A DNA stretch of 64,000 nucleotides from Hypomesus transpacificus (Eukaryota; Chordata; Actinopteri; Osmeriformes; Osmeridae). Location of the stretch: NCBI RefSeq assembly GCF_021917145.1, contig NC_061070.1:12363390-12427389 (forward strand), given 5' to 3'. Below are positions 23,779 to 36,165 of this stretch, one piece after another (the first letter of the stretch is position 1; each line of letters starts with the position of its first letter). The notes under the pieces were generated by a model. It was not told the origin of the DNA. It was given only the letters and a program-made list of their open reading frames with translations, and did not search any database. Both the position numbers and the translations under genes were made by a program.

Positions 23779-26700
23779 ATGGACAAAACACCAACTCCAG
23801 AATCATCTTCAGGGGCATCCAATAGGGGCTACAGTTTATTTGGCAGAACTTCAACGGAATATTCTAACACTGAACTCGCTGGGGTGCCCTGTAAGTAGAA
23901 CTATTTTGTTTCTGGTCTATTAAAAGTAGCAATGACCACGTTGCCCTACATTTATTAGCTTGGAAAGCTGGCATACAACATTTCACATGTCATGTTGTTG
24001 TAAGGTATGAGGTGGACCACGATCACAGAAAGCACATAACGTAATCTCTCAATCTGTAGTGACTGGTATGAGCCCCATCTCACCATATCTGAATGTGGAT
24101 CCTCGATATCTTATACAAGTGAGTTCAATTATATCATTATCCATTGGGCACCTTGACCACTATGTGATTTGATCTTAGTTTGTGGTTTGTTTTAATTTAT
24201 AGGATTTATGCAGAACTATTACAATTGGAGAGAACACTGCATATTGGACCCATTACACTTTGCAATTAATCTTTCTAATGCGCCCATAGGACAGTGATGA
24301 GTTCATTTTACCCACTGGGGCCAACAAGACCAGAGGTCGGTTTGAATTGGCCTTTTTCACCATTGGAAGCTGTTGTATCACAGGTAAAGTTCTCGTTTGG
24401 CCATGCCATTTCTGATTTCCATACTCCACTATTTCTCCCCTTATTAACGCCAATGTGTTCATATTTCTTTTGTTTGCCAGGTGCTGTTCTTGGATCTCTA
24501 AATGGCCTGCGTATGGGTCTGTCAGAGACCAGACAGATGGCATGGTCGAAGCCACGGAATGTGCAGTAAGTTCTGTTTCTAAGTCTGTTTAAAATGAGGG
24601 TAGAATCTCTTCATTGACCTTGGCCTTTCCGGTCTATTTTAGCCAAGGTAGTTGAGTCAACACTTTATCCTCTTGTAGCCTCAATTTCTTTTTCCAAGAC
24701 TGTCGCTGCGGTCTGTTGCGTCAGACTGTTGGTCTATTCAGGGGTTTCCCCGAATAAACAGGTGAAAGAAATTTGGATTTCTTCATGAGTTGTTTTTGTC
24801 TGTTTTTGAGATTTTAGACAAATTAGCTTGTAAGTATCATTCCTTTATTTAATTTAGATTTAGTCATTCTGATATCATCCAGCAGAGGGCAGTCTTGATC
24901 TATTTTCTTGCATCCTATCATCAGCAAAGATAATACATGATCTCCTTGTTGTACATTTCAAGGTTAGGACCTAGGAACTTATATTTGGTTTCTTTTAAAA
25001 CTGATATTGGTGCAATACTAGTTAGTACAGTCTCCCAAAATGAATAGCAGGGTAGATACTTTAAAGATTAGTAGTCTTGGCCTACTCCTGCAGTAGTAAG
25101 GTCTTTAGGACTCAAACACCTCAGGTTCTTTAAGTACATTCTGTCTGTGGCAGCTGAGGCTGTTTGGTAGATTTTTATCTTATCTTTTTTGGAAGAATTA
25201 GGTTATTACATATTGAGATGTTATACTAGGATAATATGGTCTGACACTGATCCACGCAATTTTGAAACCCAGACCCTGTTTCTACCCTGGTAGATAGTGT
25301 AAGACTTTAGAATCAAAGAAACTTGTTGGCTGTATCATATCTTTGTGATGTATGTAAGTTAATAGGCTAATACGTGTGATGTCATATTTAATACGAGAAT
25401 ATATTGAAATGTTAACAGTTGCTAATGGGTAAGCTGAGATATACGGTTTCACCACTTGACATCGAATGATATTGTAGATCCACACAGCTGTGTGGACAGA
25501 CACGCAGACGTGCTGTAACACACCTGGGTTGAAGTCCACAGTCAAGGCCTGCAGAGTCAGCTGAGCCTGCACAGCAGAAGGACGAAGTCTTTAAGGCCAC
25601 AGACACACTGTAGCCCTGCATGTTCAGTTTGAAGGGCAATCTGACCACAGTCATTTTGTTTATAACCAATCACACCATGGCACCCTATTTGATGTGATCA
25701 GTGTAAGCAAATGACCATGACTGAATCACCTTCACTGAAGTTATGTACTCATAGTCCTTGTATACATTTACATGATCAATGTTATTCCGGGAGTGTATTT
25801 TAAACAGGTAGTCACACATATGTGGCACCGCCCATATGTTCTGATTGTGTTTAAATGCTCCGATTTTAGGATCTTGAACATGGTGACACGTCAGGGAGCA
25901 ACATGGGCCAACACACTTGGTTCAGTGGGTGAGTGACAGCTCTCTCTCTCTCTCTCTCTCCCCAGGACGGTCACTCTGCAGACACACAGGGTCTCCGACG
26001 CTCATACTGCATTTCATGCCGAGCACTGACTGAATACAGTCTGAGCTGTATAGGTGAAGTGACTGTGTATTTGTTTTCTTCCTTCAGCTCTGTTGTACAG
26101 CGTGTTTGGAGTGGTCATCGAGAAGGCTCGTGGAGCTGAGGATGACGTCAACACGGTGGTTGCCGGGACGATGACGGGCATGCTGTACAAGTCTCCAGGT
26201 TAGAAGTGGGACTGTTCTACTGGTGAATAACCAGAGCATGTGAAGCTGGCAGCAGAAAATCCCCCCCAACAGTCCGGTTATTTTGTTACCTTCAGGAAGC
26301 GAGATTGTATGCTGTCATATTTCCCTTTCTGCTGCACTTCAGATGAGTGGAGGAAAACAACCTATTGTTCAGATAGTGGCAGTGGTGGCACACATTTGAA
26401 AACAATGTAAAATGTTTCAGTAATTTCGGAGAAAGAGGTAAGGCTTTGCTCTGAGAGTGAAGTTGTGTATGCTTTTCCCCAGTGATTACTTTATAAATCC
26501 CTTCAAAGATGAGAGGATACAAGCAGGAAGAGTGTTGTTAATGATTGAAATTAACAACTGTTGCTGTCTGCCACTTATCAGTTGTGTAGGTGCAAACATA
26601 AACATGTCTCTGCCCAGGAATTGTGTGGCACTGCAGTATAATGAAACCTTTTCCGCTGTCAATAAAAGTTGCTGTGAGAGAACACATTAAGGTTCTAGAT

Positions 26701-29345
26701 TATATAAAAGCTTTCGCCATTTTATCCCTAGATTCTGGGGAGTTTTGGATTGAGATACCCATGCGATATGGTTGAATGTGACACCGTGCTGTAGTGCTTA
26801 ACTATTGTGTTATCTTCGGGTCATTGTGACCCTTCAGTCATTGTGACCCCCCCACATGTTGCGACAACTTTACCTCATACAAAAATAAAGTGAAGCATTT
26901 TCTTTTAACCTTCGGGCTGTCTCACACCCGCCACAGCACGAAGGTTAAAATAAAAAGCTTTTTATTTGTTTTTGTATCGGGTCAAGTTGTCGCAGCACAA
27001 CTATGGGTCGTTGTGAACCTTCAGGTTAAAACAGGTGTATGTGGTAAAAAAAAAAGGAAGCCTTTTTTCTGTCTTTGTTTAGATTTCTCCAGAAATTCCG
27101 CTGACACGTCTGCGGGCGATAGAAAGCTGTAGTTACAGACATTTCCTGGCTAGACACATGGGTCTGGACATGTGAGCAAGAGGATGGGGAGCTAGGGGAG
27201 TCTTGCCGGCTTCTCGAATCGCGTGCAGTACGCTGTATATACACTGTGTGCCTACATTGTGCCACTGCTGGAGGAATGCCCAATCAGAGTTCTTAGAAAG
27301 TTGCATTACGTATCCTGTGTCAGTGGGAGTAGATGGGGGGGCCTGATAGACCAAGGAGGTTAGCAACACCCAACCTAATATACCACCAGAGAGGAACATT
27401 TATCAAGCAAGGGGGTCTTGTCATACAAGCTGTACCCTGGTCTGTGTACTCATTAGGATGGCTGCATGCCTTCTATTCTTGTCCTGGTTAGACATACTCC
27501 CCCACCCCACCCTCATGTATAGGCCTCACGTGCTGGTAAAGTTACCTTTGCTCTACTGTTTCATGGCCAGTCACACAAAACATGAAACTCAGTAAATTTG
27601 TAGGTCTCAAAGGGTAAATTGACCTGTTTATCTGTTCTCTCTCACGTCTTATTTTAAGAGCAGCTGTAAACAGTTATGGTGTTTTTGAGCCTGTCGTTTG
27701 TGTCATCAAAAACTTGCAGCTGAGTTGTCAAACTAAAGCTGCAGTCCTGGTTTCCTTCCTCATTCCATGTTACCGTGAAATGTGCTGACGAGGTCAGCCG
27801 TTTACTGTGAAACATGTTTCCGTCTTCCTCAAAGACCCCAATTCTTTTGTTTCAAGGATCAGATCTTGACCCTCACTTGTTTCAAGTAAATTAAGATTCA
27901 ATAAACTACTGGATGATATTGAAATAAAGTTACATTAAAGTGATTCGTAGGTGTAATTCAAACGAATGAGCCTTTTTGAGCATTTAGATGTTTGCTGCCA
28001 CACAAGTAGACCTTGCAAGCCTGTGGGTTTTTGTACACTTAACATGTCCTCCAAACCACCAGTAACACGTGTGGACTTGCAGAGCCCTCCCCGTAGTCTG
28101 TCCTGTAGTCTGAGGAGGTCAATGTGAGAAGCTTGCATGTTTTTAACCCTGTTATTCAACTTCAGGCCGTCTCCTATATCCTATTGTGCTGGTGCCTGAG
28201 CTGCAGGTTTAAAAACAGTTCAGACCGGCTCATGGTCAAATTCATGATCTGTTTTTGTAAGTGATTCACCCAGTGTCATATCGAACACAGTAATGGTAAT
28301 TTAGGCACACAAAAGTTTTACTCAATGTTGTCTCAGCCTGTCATTGAGACGCTTTTGTCCCTTTGTTGGAAATTATAGTGGTGTGTCTGTGTGTGTGGCA
28401 ACAATAAGAGCTTGTTACACTTCTTAACCTGACACACATCACATGGGTGAAGCCTGGGCTACCCTCAAAGGAACTGTTAGCTTTGGTAGCAGGGTCTGAG
28501 GCCTGGGGAGCCTCTCTAATCAATGCCAACATGCCCAACATGTTCCCACTTATCGGCAAGCACCCGCTAACGGGTGTGGACGCTTTGAGCTGCAGTTTCG
28601 ACAGAACTTTATCAGCCTTATCCCCTCCAGCTGTGTGGAGCAAGGACCAGCCAGACCGCCGTGCTGCTCCTCCCACTGGTGTGTTCTGCGTGAGACTGAG
28701 GGCTTCTCTCTGTGTTTACCTTCTGTGAGTCTTTGACGAGGACATTGTTTGTTACTTGCAGTAAATACCGAGCATTGAGCCGATGTGCCAACAAGCCATG
28801 GCCAAGTCAAGTTTTTGAAGGTTAGGGTTTTCCTCTTTCAGAGTTGGAAGCACATCCTGATAGACTGATATTTTGCATTGCATGTGTCATTAGACAGAGT
28901 GGAATGTTGGCTATAGGCTACTGAATGTACTGCATGTGAAAACACAGGTTTCTATTTTTGTTTCCCTGGAACGTGTGACTCGATGGTCAGGTGCAGGACG
29001 GCTTGATACCAGAGAATCTCCCCGTCCTAAAGACACCTTTCCTTGTATTTCTTTCGTTTGTTGCCCAATGTTGACAACGTGTTTCACACAGATAGTCAGT
29101 ATACTGGGTACCTTTGTACCTTTTTTAGTCAAGTCGAAGAATGAGTCTCAATGTTTTGAGGTCTGTGTGTTGACTCCATTGTTGTTTGAGAGAGAACTGA
29201 AATGTCACCTGGTGTGTGTGTGTGTGTTCCAGGTGGTCTCCGCGGAGCTGCGAGAGGAGGCGTGGCTGGCCTGGCCCTGTCAGGACTCTATGCTCTCTAC
29301 ACCAACTGGGACCACCTGAAGGGCAACTCTCCCAACCGCTACTAA
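23779..29345 (+). CDS. timm23: Mitochondrial import inner membrane translocase subunit Tim23
   Basis: This is the channel-forming subunit of the TIM23 complex, which moves presequence proteins across or into the inner mitochondrial membrane. Seven coding exons: 23779-23890, 24060-24118, 24290-24383, 24481-24565, 25870-25928, 26088-26198 and 29233-29345. They sum to 633 nt and encode 210 aa (human is 209). All junctions are GT-AG and keep phase. After a hydrophilic intermembrane-space part (residues 1-72, including PYLNVDPRYLIQ), the Tim17/22/23 domain begins with GRFELAFFTIG. Four membrane segments lie near residues 75-97, 130-148, 158-172 and 182-198. MAWSKPRNVQILNMVTRQGA is near-identical to human. 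The start is the first Met and fits the usual N-terminal length. It is convergent with NCOA4, as expected from human synteny. A TG repeat precedes the last acceptor. Confidence 0.97.
24566..25869 (+). other. TIMM23 intron 4
   Basis: Intron of 1.3 kb, AT-rich, with no recognisable gene or transposon. Confidence 0.7.
26199..29232 (+). other. TIMM23 intron 6 with foldback element
   Basis: A 3-kb intron. It contains a MITE-like inverted repeat (26798-27029) and ends with a TG repeat directly before the acceptor at 29232. Apart from these I see only unique sequence and non-coding open frames. Confidence 0.7.
26798..27029. mobile_element. Foldback MITE-like inverted repeat with TTAA ends
   Basis: About 230 bp form an imperfect palindrome. 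The left arm (26821-26914) and right arm (26939-27029) share gcgacaactt, catacaaaaa / gatacaaaaa, and a perfect inner TTAACCTTCG / CGAAGGTTAA stem around a 24-nt loop. TTAA occurs at both outer edges (26798-26801 and 27026-27029), the target site used by piggyBac- and Kolobok-type transposons. No coding capacity. Family assignment is inference. Confidence 0.6.
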
Positions 29346-29883
29346 TCAGCTGCTTTGCTCCCGCACTGGCAGAGCAGCCAGTCCACAAATCAAACCTGGG
29401 GATTCCCCCTGAATATTCCTGTGCTTGTATGCATAGTCAATATACTGATACTTAGAAGGCATCGCTTCCCATGTTAATACCCTTTCTCTCATCACATTCT
29501 CTTGGGCATAAGAGGCTTGCCAAGATTGCACTAAAGAGAGGATAGGAAGAGTGGTGGAACGATATGTATTGCTTAACTGTTTCTTTATACTGTAAGCTGA
29601 ATTGGTGGCACATTTAGATCAGCATGTTATCACTTGAGTTGTGGTTGACAGCTTCTTATGGTCAGCAGGATCACATTCCATGTTTGCGTCTTTTGAGCCA
29701 CAGGTTCGCTTTGTGATTTATGTTACTATGCTTTGTTATTGTCTCAAAGATGGTGTCGTCAGAGCCAAGGAGTTCTTGTAGTACCAAGTAACCTAGTCCC
29801 CCTGATGATACTCCTGATCCTGGCTGTTAATGTATATAAGCATACTAGCCACATGGCATTCATAAATGATTGTACTTGAAAAA

Positions 29884-29889
29884 AATAAA
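29884..29889 (+). terminator. timm23: TIMM23 polyadenylation signal
   Basis: AATAAA within an A-rich run lies about 540 nt after the TIMM23 stop codon. It is the first canonical signal downstream. Confidence 0.7.
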
Positions 29890-30145
29890 ATTGGATTCAA
29901 ATCAAAGTTTTAACTTTCTCATCCTTCAAATGTCATCCCAGTATCAATGATGTCAACAGACTGAGGGAGAAGTCGCTGACGGCATCAGTTGTATGTTTAT
30001 CAACATCAATGTGAACATCTGTCTCGGAAGCAATTAAAGTACATTTTCATATCCGATTGCTTCAAAGGTCAATGTCAATTAGGTTGTTTTTGTGCAGGCT
30101 GTCACATGCACAGGAACTAACACAGGACTGAGTTCACCCCAGGTG

Positions 30146-30224
30146 ATGGAGCTCCTAAACATAGCCAATCTATTCAAGTATCCAAAGATCATCTTAATGC
30201 TCCTGTTGGTTTTAGGGACCAAAG
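30146..30224 (+). other. Isolated signal-peptide-like exon candidate
   Basis: The frame starts with ATG in good context (G at -3 and at +4) and encodes 26 residues. It has a basic stretch and a hydrophobic core (KYPKIILMLLLVLG), then a strong donor (aaag|gtgagt) in phase 1, as in many secreted-protein first exons. I found no convincing second exon before NCOA4. The nearest acceptor (30350-ish, ttatttacag) leads to a stop within eight codons. It may be a relic, a short secreted peptide gene, or chance. Confidence 0.25.
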
Positions 30225-30516
30225 GTGAGTCAAAAGACCTGAGTGACTAGAACCGGTTTCATTTGTGGTCAATATTCATTATCAGTAACCTGAGAAGCAG
30301 AACCTGTTAAACTACAGTTGGGTGGGCTGTCATCATGTGGTCTTATTTACAGAAGTTGGGAACATAGTTAGTTAAACACCTTCTTGGGAAAGATTAACAC
30401 AATGCCAGAGAAAGTGCATTTTCACAAGTTGGCAAATCGTTTTATGCAACAGAGGAAGCAAGTCACTGAAATGCTGAAACAAGGAACTGGATGACATGAA
30501 CACTTTAGGTTATCAT

Positions 30517-30522
30517 TTTATT
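30517..30522 (-). terminator. ncoa4: Candidate NCOA4 polyadenylation signal
   Basis: TTTATT on the + strand equals AATAAA on the NCOA4 strand, giving a 3'UTR of about 1.4 kb after the stop at 31921. Chosen as a plausible site; no transcript evidence. Confidence 0.4.
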
Positions 30523-31920
30523 GAGTTAAATATGATACAGGTATGACAGCAGAGAATAGATTAGATAATATAATGGTAGTATAGACAGCAGCACCTGCAC
30601 CAGTTCCTTAAAAGAACAGGACAATCGTCTCCAAACTGCTCAAGAACCCCTGACGATTCAGTGCTCAATTCCTCCTCTTCCCCAAGCCCAGAGGGCAGTG
30701 TACAAATATAGAATCACCTTTGTGATTGCTGGTCTACTCACTATGAGAAGACATCCATTAAGGAGGCAAAGAAAAATAACTAGCAGTGGTATTCAATATA
30801 TTCTATTTGATACATACAATTATGGTTACATAGGACATTTACATGTTTAGCTATGCAACAGACCAATACGTGAGGGAAGTACATACTCAAATTTTGAGTT
30901 TGCATAAAAGTACATTGAAAACAATTACCTCTGTAAAGCAGAGAGCAAAATGGAGATGACCTTCGTTAAGGGAAACCCCAGCTGTCGTCTGCATGTGGGG
31001 TGAGCCAGTCGTCCTGCTTTTCACTTGAGGCTGCTTACCACAACGAGGCTGACCTCAGGCACATGGCACCAGTACTCCTGGTGAGGGTTTTGGTAGTACA
31101 TACAACAGATGCGGAGATGGAAGTGTCAGCTACTGTAAGAGCAGTTGTCAGCTCGTCTTTAACATGTCTGTTTGAAGCCTTTTCTGAGAAACAAGTCTGG
31201 TGCTCAAGTTAATCTAAAAACCATGACTGAACAAAAGAAGACACATACATTGAAGGAAACAAACACAAATATATGAATAGAGTAGGTTACATTTCTTGAT
31301 CATTTCAATCAGGTAGGACAAATAAACCTACATTTCCATTTTTCAAACTGATTCTGACCACTGCAATTACCAGTCAGGTTATGTTGGTAAAAATGTCTCA
31401 CCACACTCAGCAAAATTGTGTTTCTGAAATAAAGTTGATTAAAATAAGTAACTGCTGTTTCTAGCTTTCCCATCCGTCCACCCTTCCCCCCATCAAACTT
31501 AAAAGAAAAGAAAATTTACAATTGCATGCCTATCTGGTCCATTCGAGTCTAGTGATTCGTAGATCACGTTGTGAGTTGGCGTTTATACACGACTTATCAT
31601 ATCTTGACATGGGAGACGGGGAATTAGACATATGTTTACAGGAGGCAAATTCATAGAATCTATCAAATTAAAAGCTCAGCTCAATCAGATACAGGTCACA
31701 TGGACAGATCTGCCGACCCCGTCACTAGATCTGGCTGGGGCGGTGAAGCGCATGCCAGCTGACCAACCCTCTGAAATCAGCTGATATACCATGGAGAAAG
31801 AGAGACACAAAGCAGTCCCAGAAAATGGCTTTCCAGGAGAAGGCGATCATAATTTTGTGTGCGATGATCAGCATTTAAGAGACTTCACAAAAGAGTAAAT
31901 TTTCAAAAGGCTACTGGACT

Positions 31921-34900
31921 TCACATCTAGGAGAAAAAGGGAGAGATGAACATTCCATTAGAATGGGAACAATTATTAAATCGCTTGAATCCATGATGTT
32001 GGTTTTCGGTGGTACAAACGCCTCACCTGTATAGGAGTGCTGTGTAGCCATTTGTCTTTGTCTCCCCCGAGTTTCATACAAGAAAACAGATCACATACTG
32101 TAGGAAGGGCCAGTCTCTCCTGAAGGACAACAAGAACACATCAGTGACCAAATCAATACACTGACTGTCTTCCTAGAACAAACCCCAAGTAAGCACTGAA
32201 TGATGAATGGACTGGGGGCCTTACCTGAGCTTGGGCCCTCTTGCGTAGGAGCCACTTGTCCTCCTCAGGCTCTGTGCTGCTCTGGTCCTGTGTGCTCTCC
32301 TGCCTGGGGGTGGTGGTGGTGGGGGTGGTGATGCTACTTAGGCTGCTCTTCCCAGGGACCACCCAGCACTCTGGCTGCAGGGGGCCATCAAAGGGGTTCT
32401 CTGCCTTGACGAACTGGGAGCTGTGCTCCTCCCTGCTGGCTTTCTCCTCTCCGGGGCCTGCCTCTGGAGACATCCAGGCAGAAAGGGAGGACGTGGCTGG
32501 GGGCGGGGTGAGGCTGCTCGTGGCCTTGCCTGGATGCAGCCAGGCCTCTAGGATGGCCTGTACTTTCTGCTGCTGCTCTCGCTGGTGCAGGCTGGCGGGC
32601 TTGCAGCTGGTGGTCTTGGCCACGGGCATGCCGTTCTTGTCGCGGCCCTCCTTCTTCAGAAGCCAGGCGCTCAGGGCTTCCTTGCCGCAGTTTTCCTCGC
32701 AGACACACTGAGAGTAGCTGGAGCAGGCCTCGTTGGCTTTGCAGGACTGCTGGATGGGAATGACCTGCTGTAGCCAGACCTCCACCGGGCTGGTAGCCAG
32801 GGGGCTGGCAGTTTGGAGAGTGGAGGCACAGATGGAGCGGGTGGTCCCAGAGGCAGGGGGGCTCTTCAGGCACTCCAGCTTGCCCAGGTTCTCGATCTCC
32901 ACCGCCTCGGTGCGGATGGCACAACAGGAACCACAGTCAGACTTGAGCAGCCAATCACTTGTGGAGAAGCCTTCCTGGAAGGGCTTGAACACCTGCTTCC
33001 GCCTATCGGCATCGGCCATCTGACAACCCTCTGAGGTCTCCTTGGTGGCGGTTGCCGGGGTGATGAGCCAGTCATCCTGCTCCTCGTCCTCAACATTGTT
33101 CTCCTGAGTTCCCTCCCCCTCCTCCTCTTCCAGAGCCATGTTGAACTCGGACTCGTCGATCTTCTCAATGGAGAATGCGGAGCTGTTGGTGCTCATGTTG
33201 CTATAGGCCCTCTCCCTGGGGGGGGTGTTGTCCTGGAGGAGCCATGCCTCCAGGTCCTTCAGCTGGCCCCAGGCCTTTTGGAAATCAAAGGAGGTCTGGG
33301 GGTAGGGGGTCTAGGAGAGAAGATTCAACACACGGTCATATTGGTGTTACTAGTCCCTTTGGTGCAAAACCACTTAAGGCTTTGATTATCTTCTAATTAA
33401 ATGTAAATTGTCAGGAAAAATCTACTAATGCCTAAATAAATGTCACACCAGTAAGTTAACTTAAAGCCAGCAGGCCTCACCTGGGTTTCCTTGCGAGCGA
33501 GTAACCAATCCTCTGGGTTCATGCTCGACTGATAACCAACCGGAGCACTTGTCACTGGACGGCTTCCAAGGAGCCATTGGGCCACTGCTGGAGACGACTC
33601 CACCCTCTGCAAAAGATTCAAACAGGCATGTCACCACAGTGTTCCTGAGTGGAGGCCCTTAGTGTGTACTGTGCATGCCAAGCTTTATATATGGGGGGGG
33701 GGGGGGTTACATGAGTCCAACCTGTTTCTTAGCTGCGATTGGACAGCTCTGGAGCAGCCACGGTCGCTCTTTGTCACTGCTGCTGTTGGCACTCTGAAGG
33801 GAGCCTCCTTCTGTGTCCTGTGCAGGACACGAGACAAGCAGGTGTGTCATGAACATTCTCTCCTTAGTGCCAGTGCCAAGTTCAGCATGTTATCACGATA
33901 CATGATGTAAGAGGCTGACTCAAGGGATCAATCCAGTGTGTCCTGTCTGCCAGGGAACCAACTGTTCCCATATGGTGTTAGATATTGGAAAACTGTGGAT
34001 ATATTTCAAAGGTCAAAGGTTGTTTGTTGCAAGTCTCAATCTTAAAAAATATGCACTTTAGTGCACTATATTTGACTAAAATATGTGGCAACAACTCATG
34101 ACTAATGCCATAATGCCACACTAAGAAGAATTAGCAACATATCCACAATAAGAGCAGATGTACAGCTGGTCAGGAGGCAGAATAGAGGCCACCAATTAAC
34201 TGCAGACCAAATTCTCCTTTTTAACAACTGATCCATGGCCAGAGGCCATTTTTCTGCCTGGTTGACTGTGTGTGTGTGTGTGTTTTCAGGTTGCGTACCT
34301 GAGTGGCGATGGTCCCAAAGGAGGTTATGGCCTGTCGCAGAGATCGTGTGTCTGCCTGAAAGGACATGTCTGGAGTCTCTTCTGGAGTCAGGCTCAGAGA
34401 AGACAATCTGGAGAGGGAATCCAAGACAAACGTTAACACACATCCCACACATACTTTCCATTTCATCCGTTTGTAACACACCCAGCAACTTTCAGGTTCA
34501 AACCTGTGAAGATATCCTTCTGAGAATTACAGAGTTATCTTGATAACCGAGACAGTTGCCAATTGTCAACCCCTCCCAAACAATCGCCATCTCTAAACAA
34601 TACTTATATCCCAACTAGAAATGTTGACTGCTCGATCTCCTTAAGTCTTCAAAGTCTTTGGTTTCTGCTCTTACTTTTCCATGCAACTAGTGAGCTGGTT
34701 AGCCAAGTCGTTGCGGTTTTTGGAGTTCTCCAACTGATGAATGAGGAGGTCAAACTGGCCTCGGAGCTGTGGACAGGCACAGACAGACACAAGGAGAAAG
34801 AGACAGAGGCAAGGAGAGAGAGAGAGAGAGGCAAGGAGAGAGAGAGACAGAGGCAAGGAGAGAGAAAAAAGAACTGGTCAGTTTTTCGACATGCAACTTG

Positions 34901-36165
34901 AGCAGAGGGGTCACCGAGGTAGCCTCCTGCCCTACTTTAACTTGATCAGGCCTCTTAGCAGAGAGACCGGTGAGCGGAGCCATCGTGCTGACTCACCCAG
35001 TGGAGCTGCTGGAGCTGGGACTGCAGTGCCTCGCCTTTCAGTTGCTCCACAAGGTCGATCTGGCCCAGCAGCCACACCTCGCGCGAGCGCAGGACCTCAA
35101 GGTGGCGGCTGATGCAGCTGTGCAACTGAGACTTCACCTAGGAGGACACACGGCAAGCAGGGAGGGGTTGGTATACAGCCACGACACTTCAACGGTCACG
35201 GTGATCGGGAGAATACTCAAAAGAGTACCAAATACCTCAAAAAAGTCTTAACCAGGACATTTCTTAATGACTAGTTATTCAACGCTCCCATGGGGGAAAA
35301 AGGACACGGCGAGCCCTAGGCATCGACGCCGTCACAGAAAACATCAGACCCTTACAAGTATAGACGCTCTACCCTTCGTTACCTATTCCAGGGGTGGGGA
35401 GTCAGGGAGAGGCAGGCTGCTGCAGTCCAGTGACTCAGCGAGAGGAGAGCTGCAGAGGAGGGCTCTCTGGTGCCTGCGGCGTCTCAGGCTCGACTGACCA
35501 GCTCGGCTCTGTCTGCTGCCTTATGAGGGGCTGGGTTAACCCACACACTGCCCTGTGGTCACGTTTCAGTATCAAACCCTGCGGGCCCTTCTCATAACAC
35601 CGGTTGTCATACTAATGATTAACTGTGGTCACAGGACAACACAGGTGGGATAAGCCTTGGCTTTAGAACGTCTACCATGGTCACGGCTTACAATAATGGA
35701 ATGATTTTGTGTGTGTGAGTAACTAATGATTCTCCCTTTGGGTGAGCTAGGCTTTGGGGTATATACAAAACACACCTGAACACACAGTCACGGGTCAAGC
35801 CCACACAGGCCATGAGGTTTGTGCTGACTAACCAAAACAAATACATGATAACCGCCAGGTTTATGACAAAAGGGGCAACTGTGTCTGGCAGCATCATGTG
35901 ATGCTGATCCAGCATCTCTCTCCCAACACACACCCAACCCAGTGTTCTCCGAAGCCACTGGAACGAGGCCATCTCTCTGTGTGTGGGGCAGCTATGAACA
36001 CACACCCTGACCACAGGGTCTCGGGTCCCTTACCTCTCTGGAGTTGTCTTTGAGCTGGGCCTCAGCCTTCACCACCCCTCCGATAGCCTCTTCAAGCTGA
36101 GAGCGGGCCAGCGTGCACTGCCTCAGCGTGGCCACGACCTTAGCACTCTCCTCCACAGGGGACAT
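31921..36165 (-). CDS. ncoa4: Nuclear receptor coactivator 4, ferritinophagy receptor
   Basis: NCOA4 binds ferritin heavy chain and carries it to autophagosomes for iron release; it was first described as an androgen-receptor coactivator. Coding exons in gene order: 36165-36034, 35137-34997, 34766-34675, 34407-34299, 33793-33722, 33606-33481, 33310-32225, 32119-32027 and 31926-31921. They keep phase and encode 618 aa (human 614). The N-terminal coiled-coil part has [20 protein letters not shown]. The iron-sensing cysteine cluster is intact at about residues 414, 420, 426, 428 and 432 ([19 protein letters not shown]), followed by [15 protein letters not shown]. The C-terminus reads [13 protein letters not shown]. 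At least ten short WL motifs recur along the protein. The first exon begins one base before the ATG, so the leader is in an upstream exon. Confidence 0.96.
34265..34283. repeat. CA repeat next to an NCOA4 donor
   Basis: A short CA array on the NCOA4 strand starts about 15 nt downstream of the donor gtacgc of exon 34299-34407. Such CA tracts near donors are known hnRNP L binding sites; relevance here is inference. Confidence 0.7.
34797..34866. repeat. GA-rich minisatellite in NCOA4 intron
   Basis: Repeats of a unit like ggcaaggagagagagaga lie between NCOA4 exons 34675-34766 and 34997-35137. Confidence 0.85.
35138..36033 (-). other. NCOA4 intron
   Basis: Intron of 0.9 kb between the first two coding exons. 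Open frames within it have no domain signature and no mobile element was recognised. Confidence 0.7.

Larger units (their letters stand above)
29890..31920. other. Convergent 3' ends of TIMM23 and NCOA4
   Basis: The right part (about 30500-31920) is probably NCOA4 3'UTR, ending at an AATAAA on the - strand (30517-30522). The gap between the two polyadenylation signals contains an isolated exon-like frame (30146-30224) but no complete gene. Confidence 0.5.

Noticed and set aside
32241-33168. Overlapping frames of 62-178 codons in the NCOA4 large exon
   Set aside because: Off-frame or antisense to the confirmed NCOA4 exon 32225-33310.
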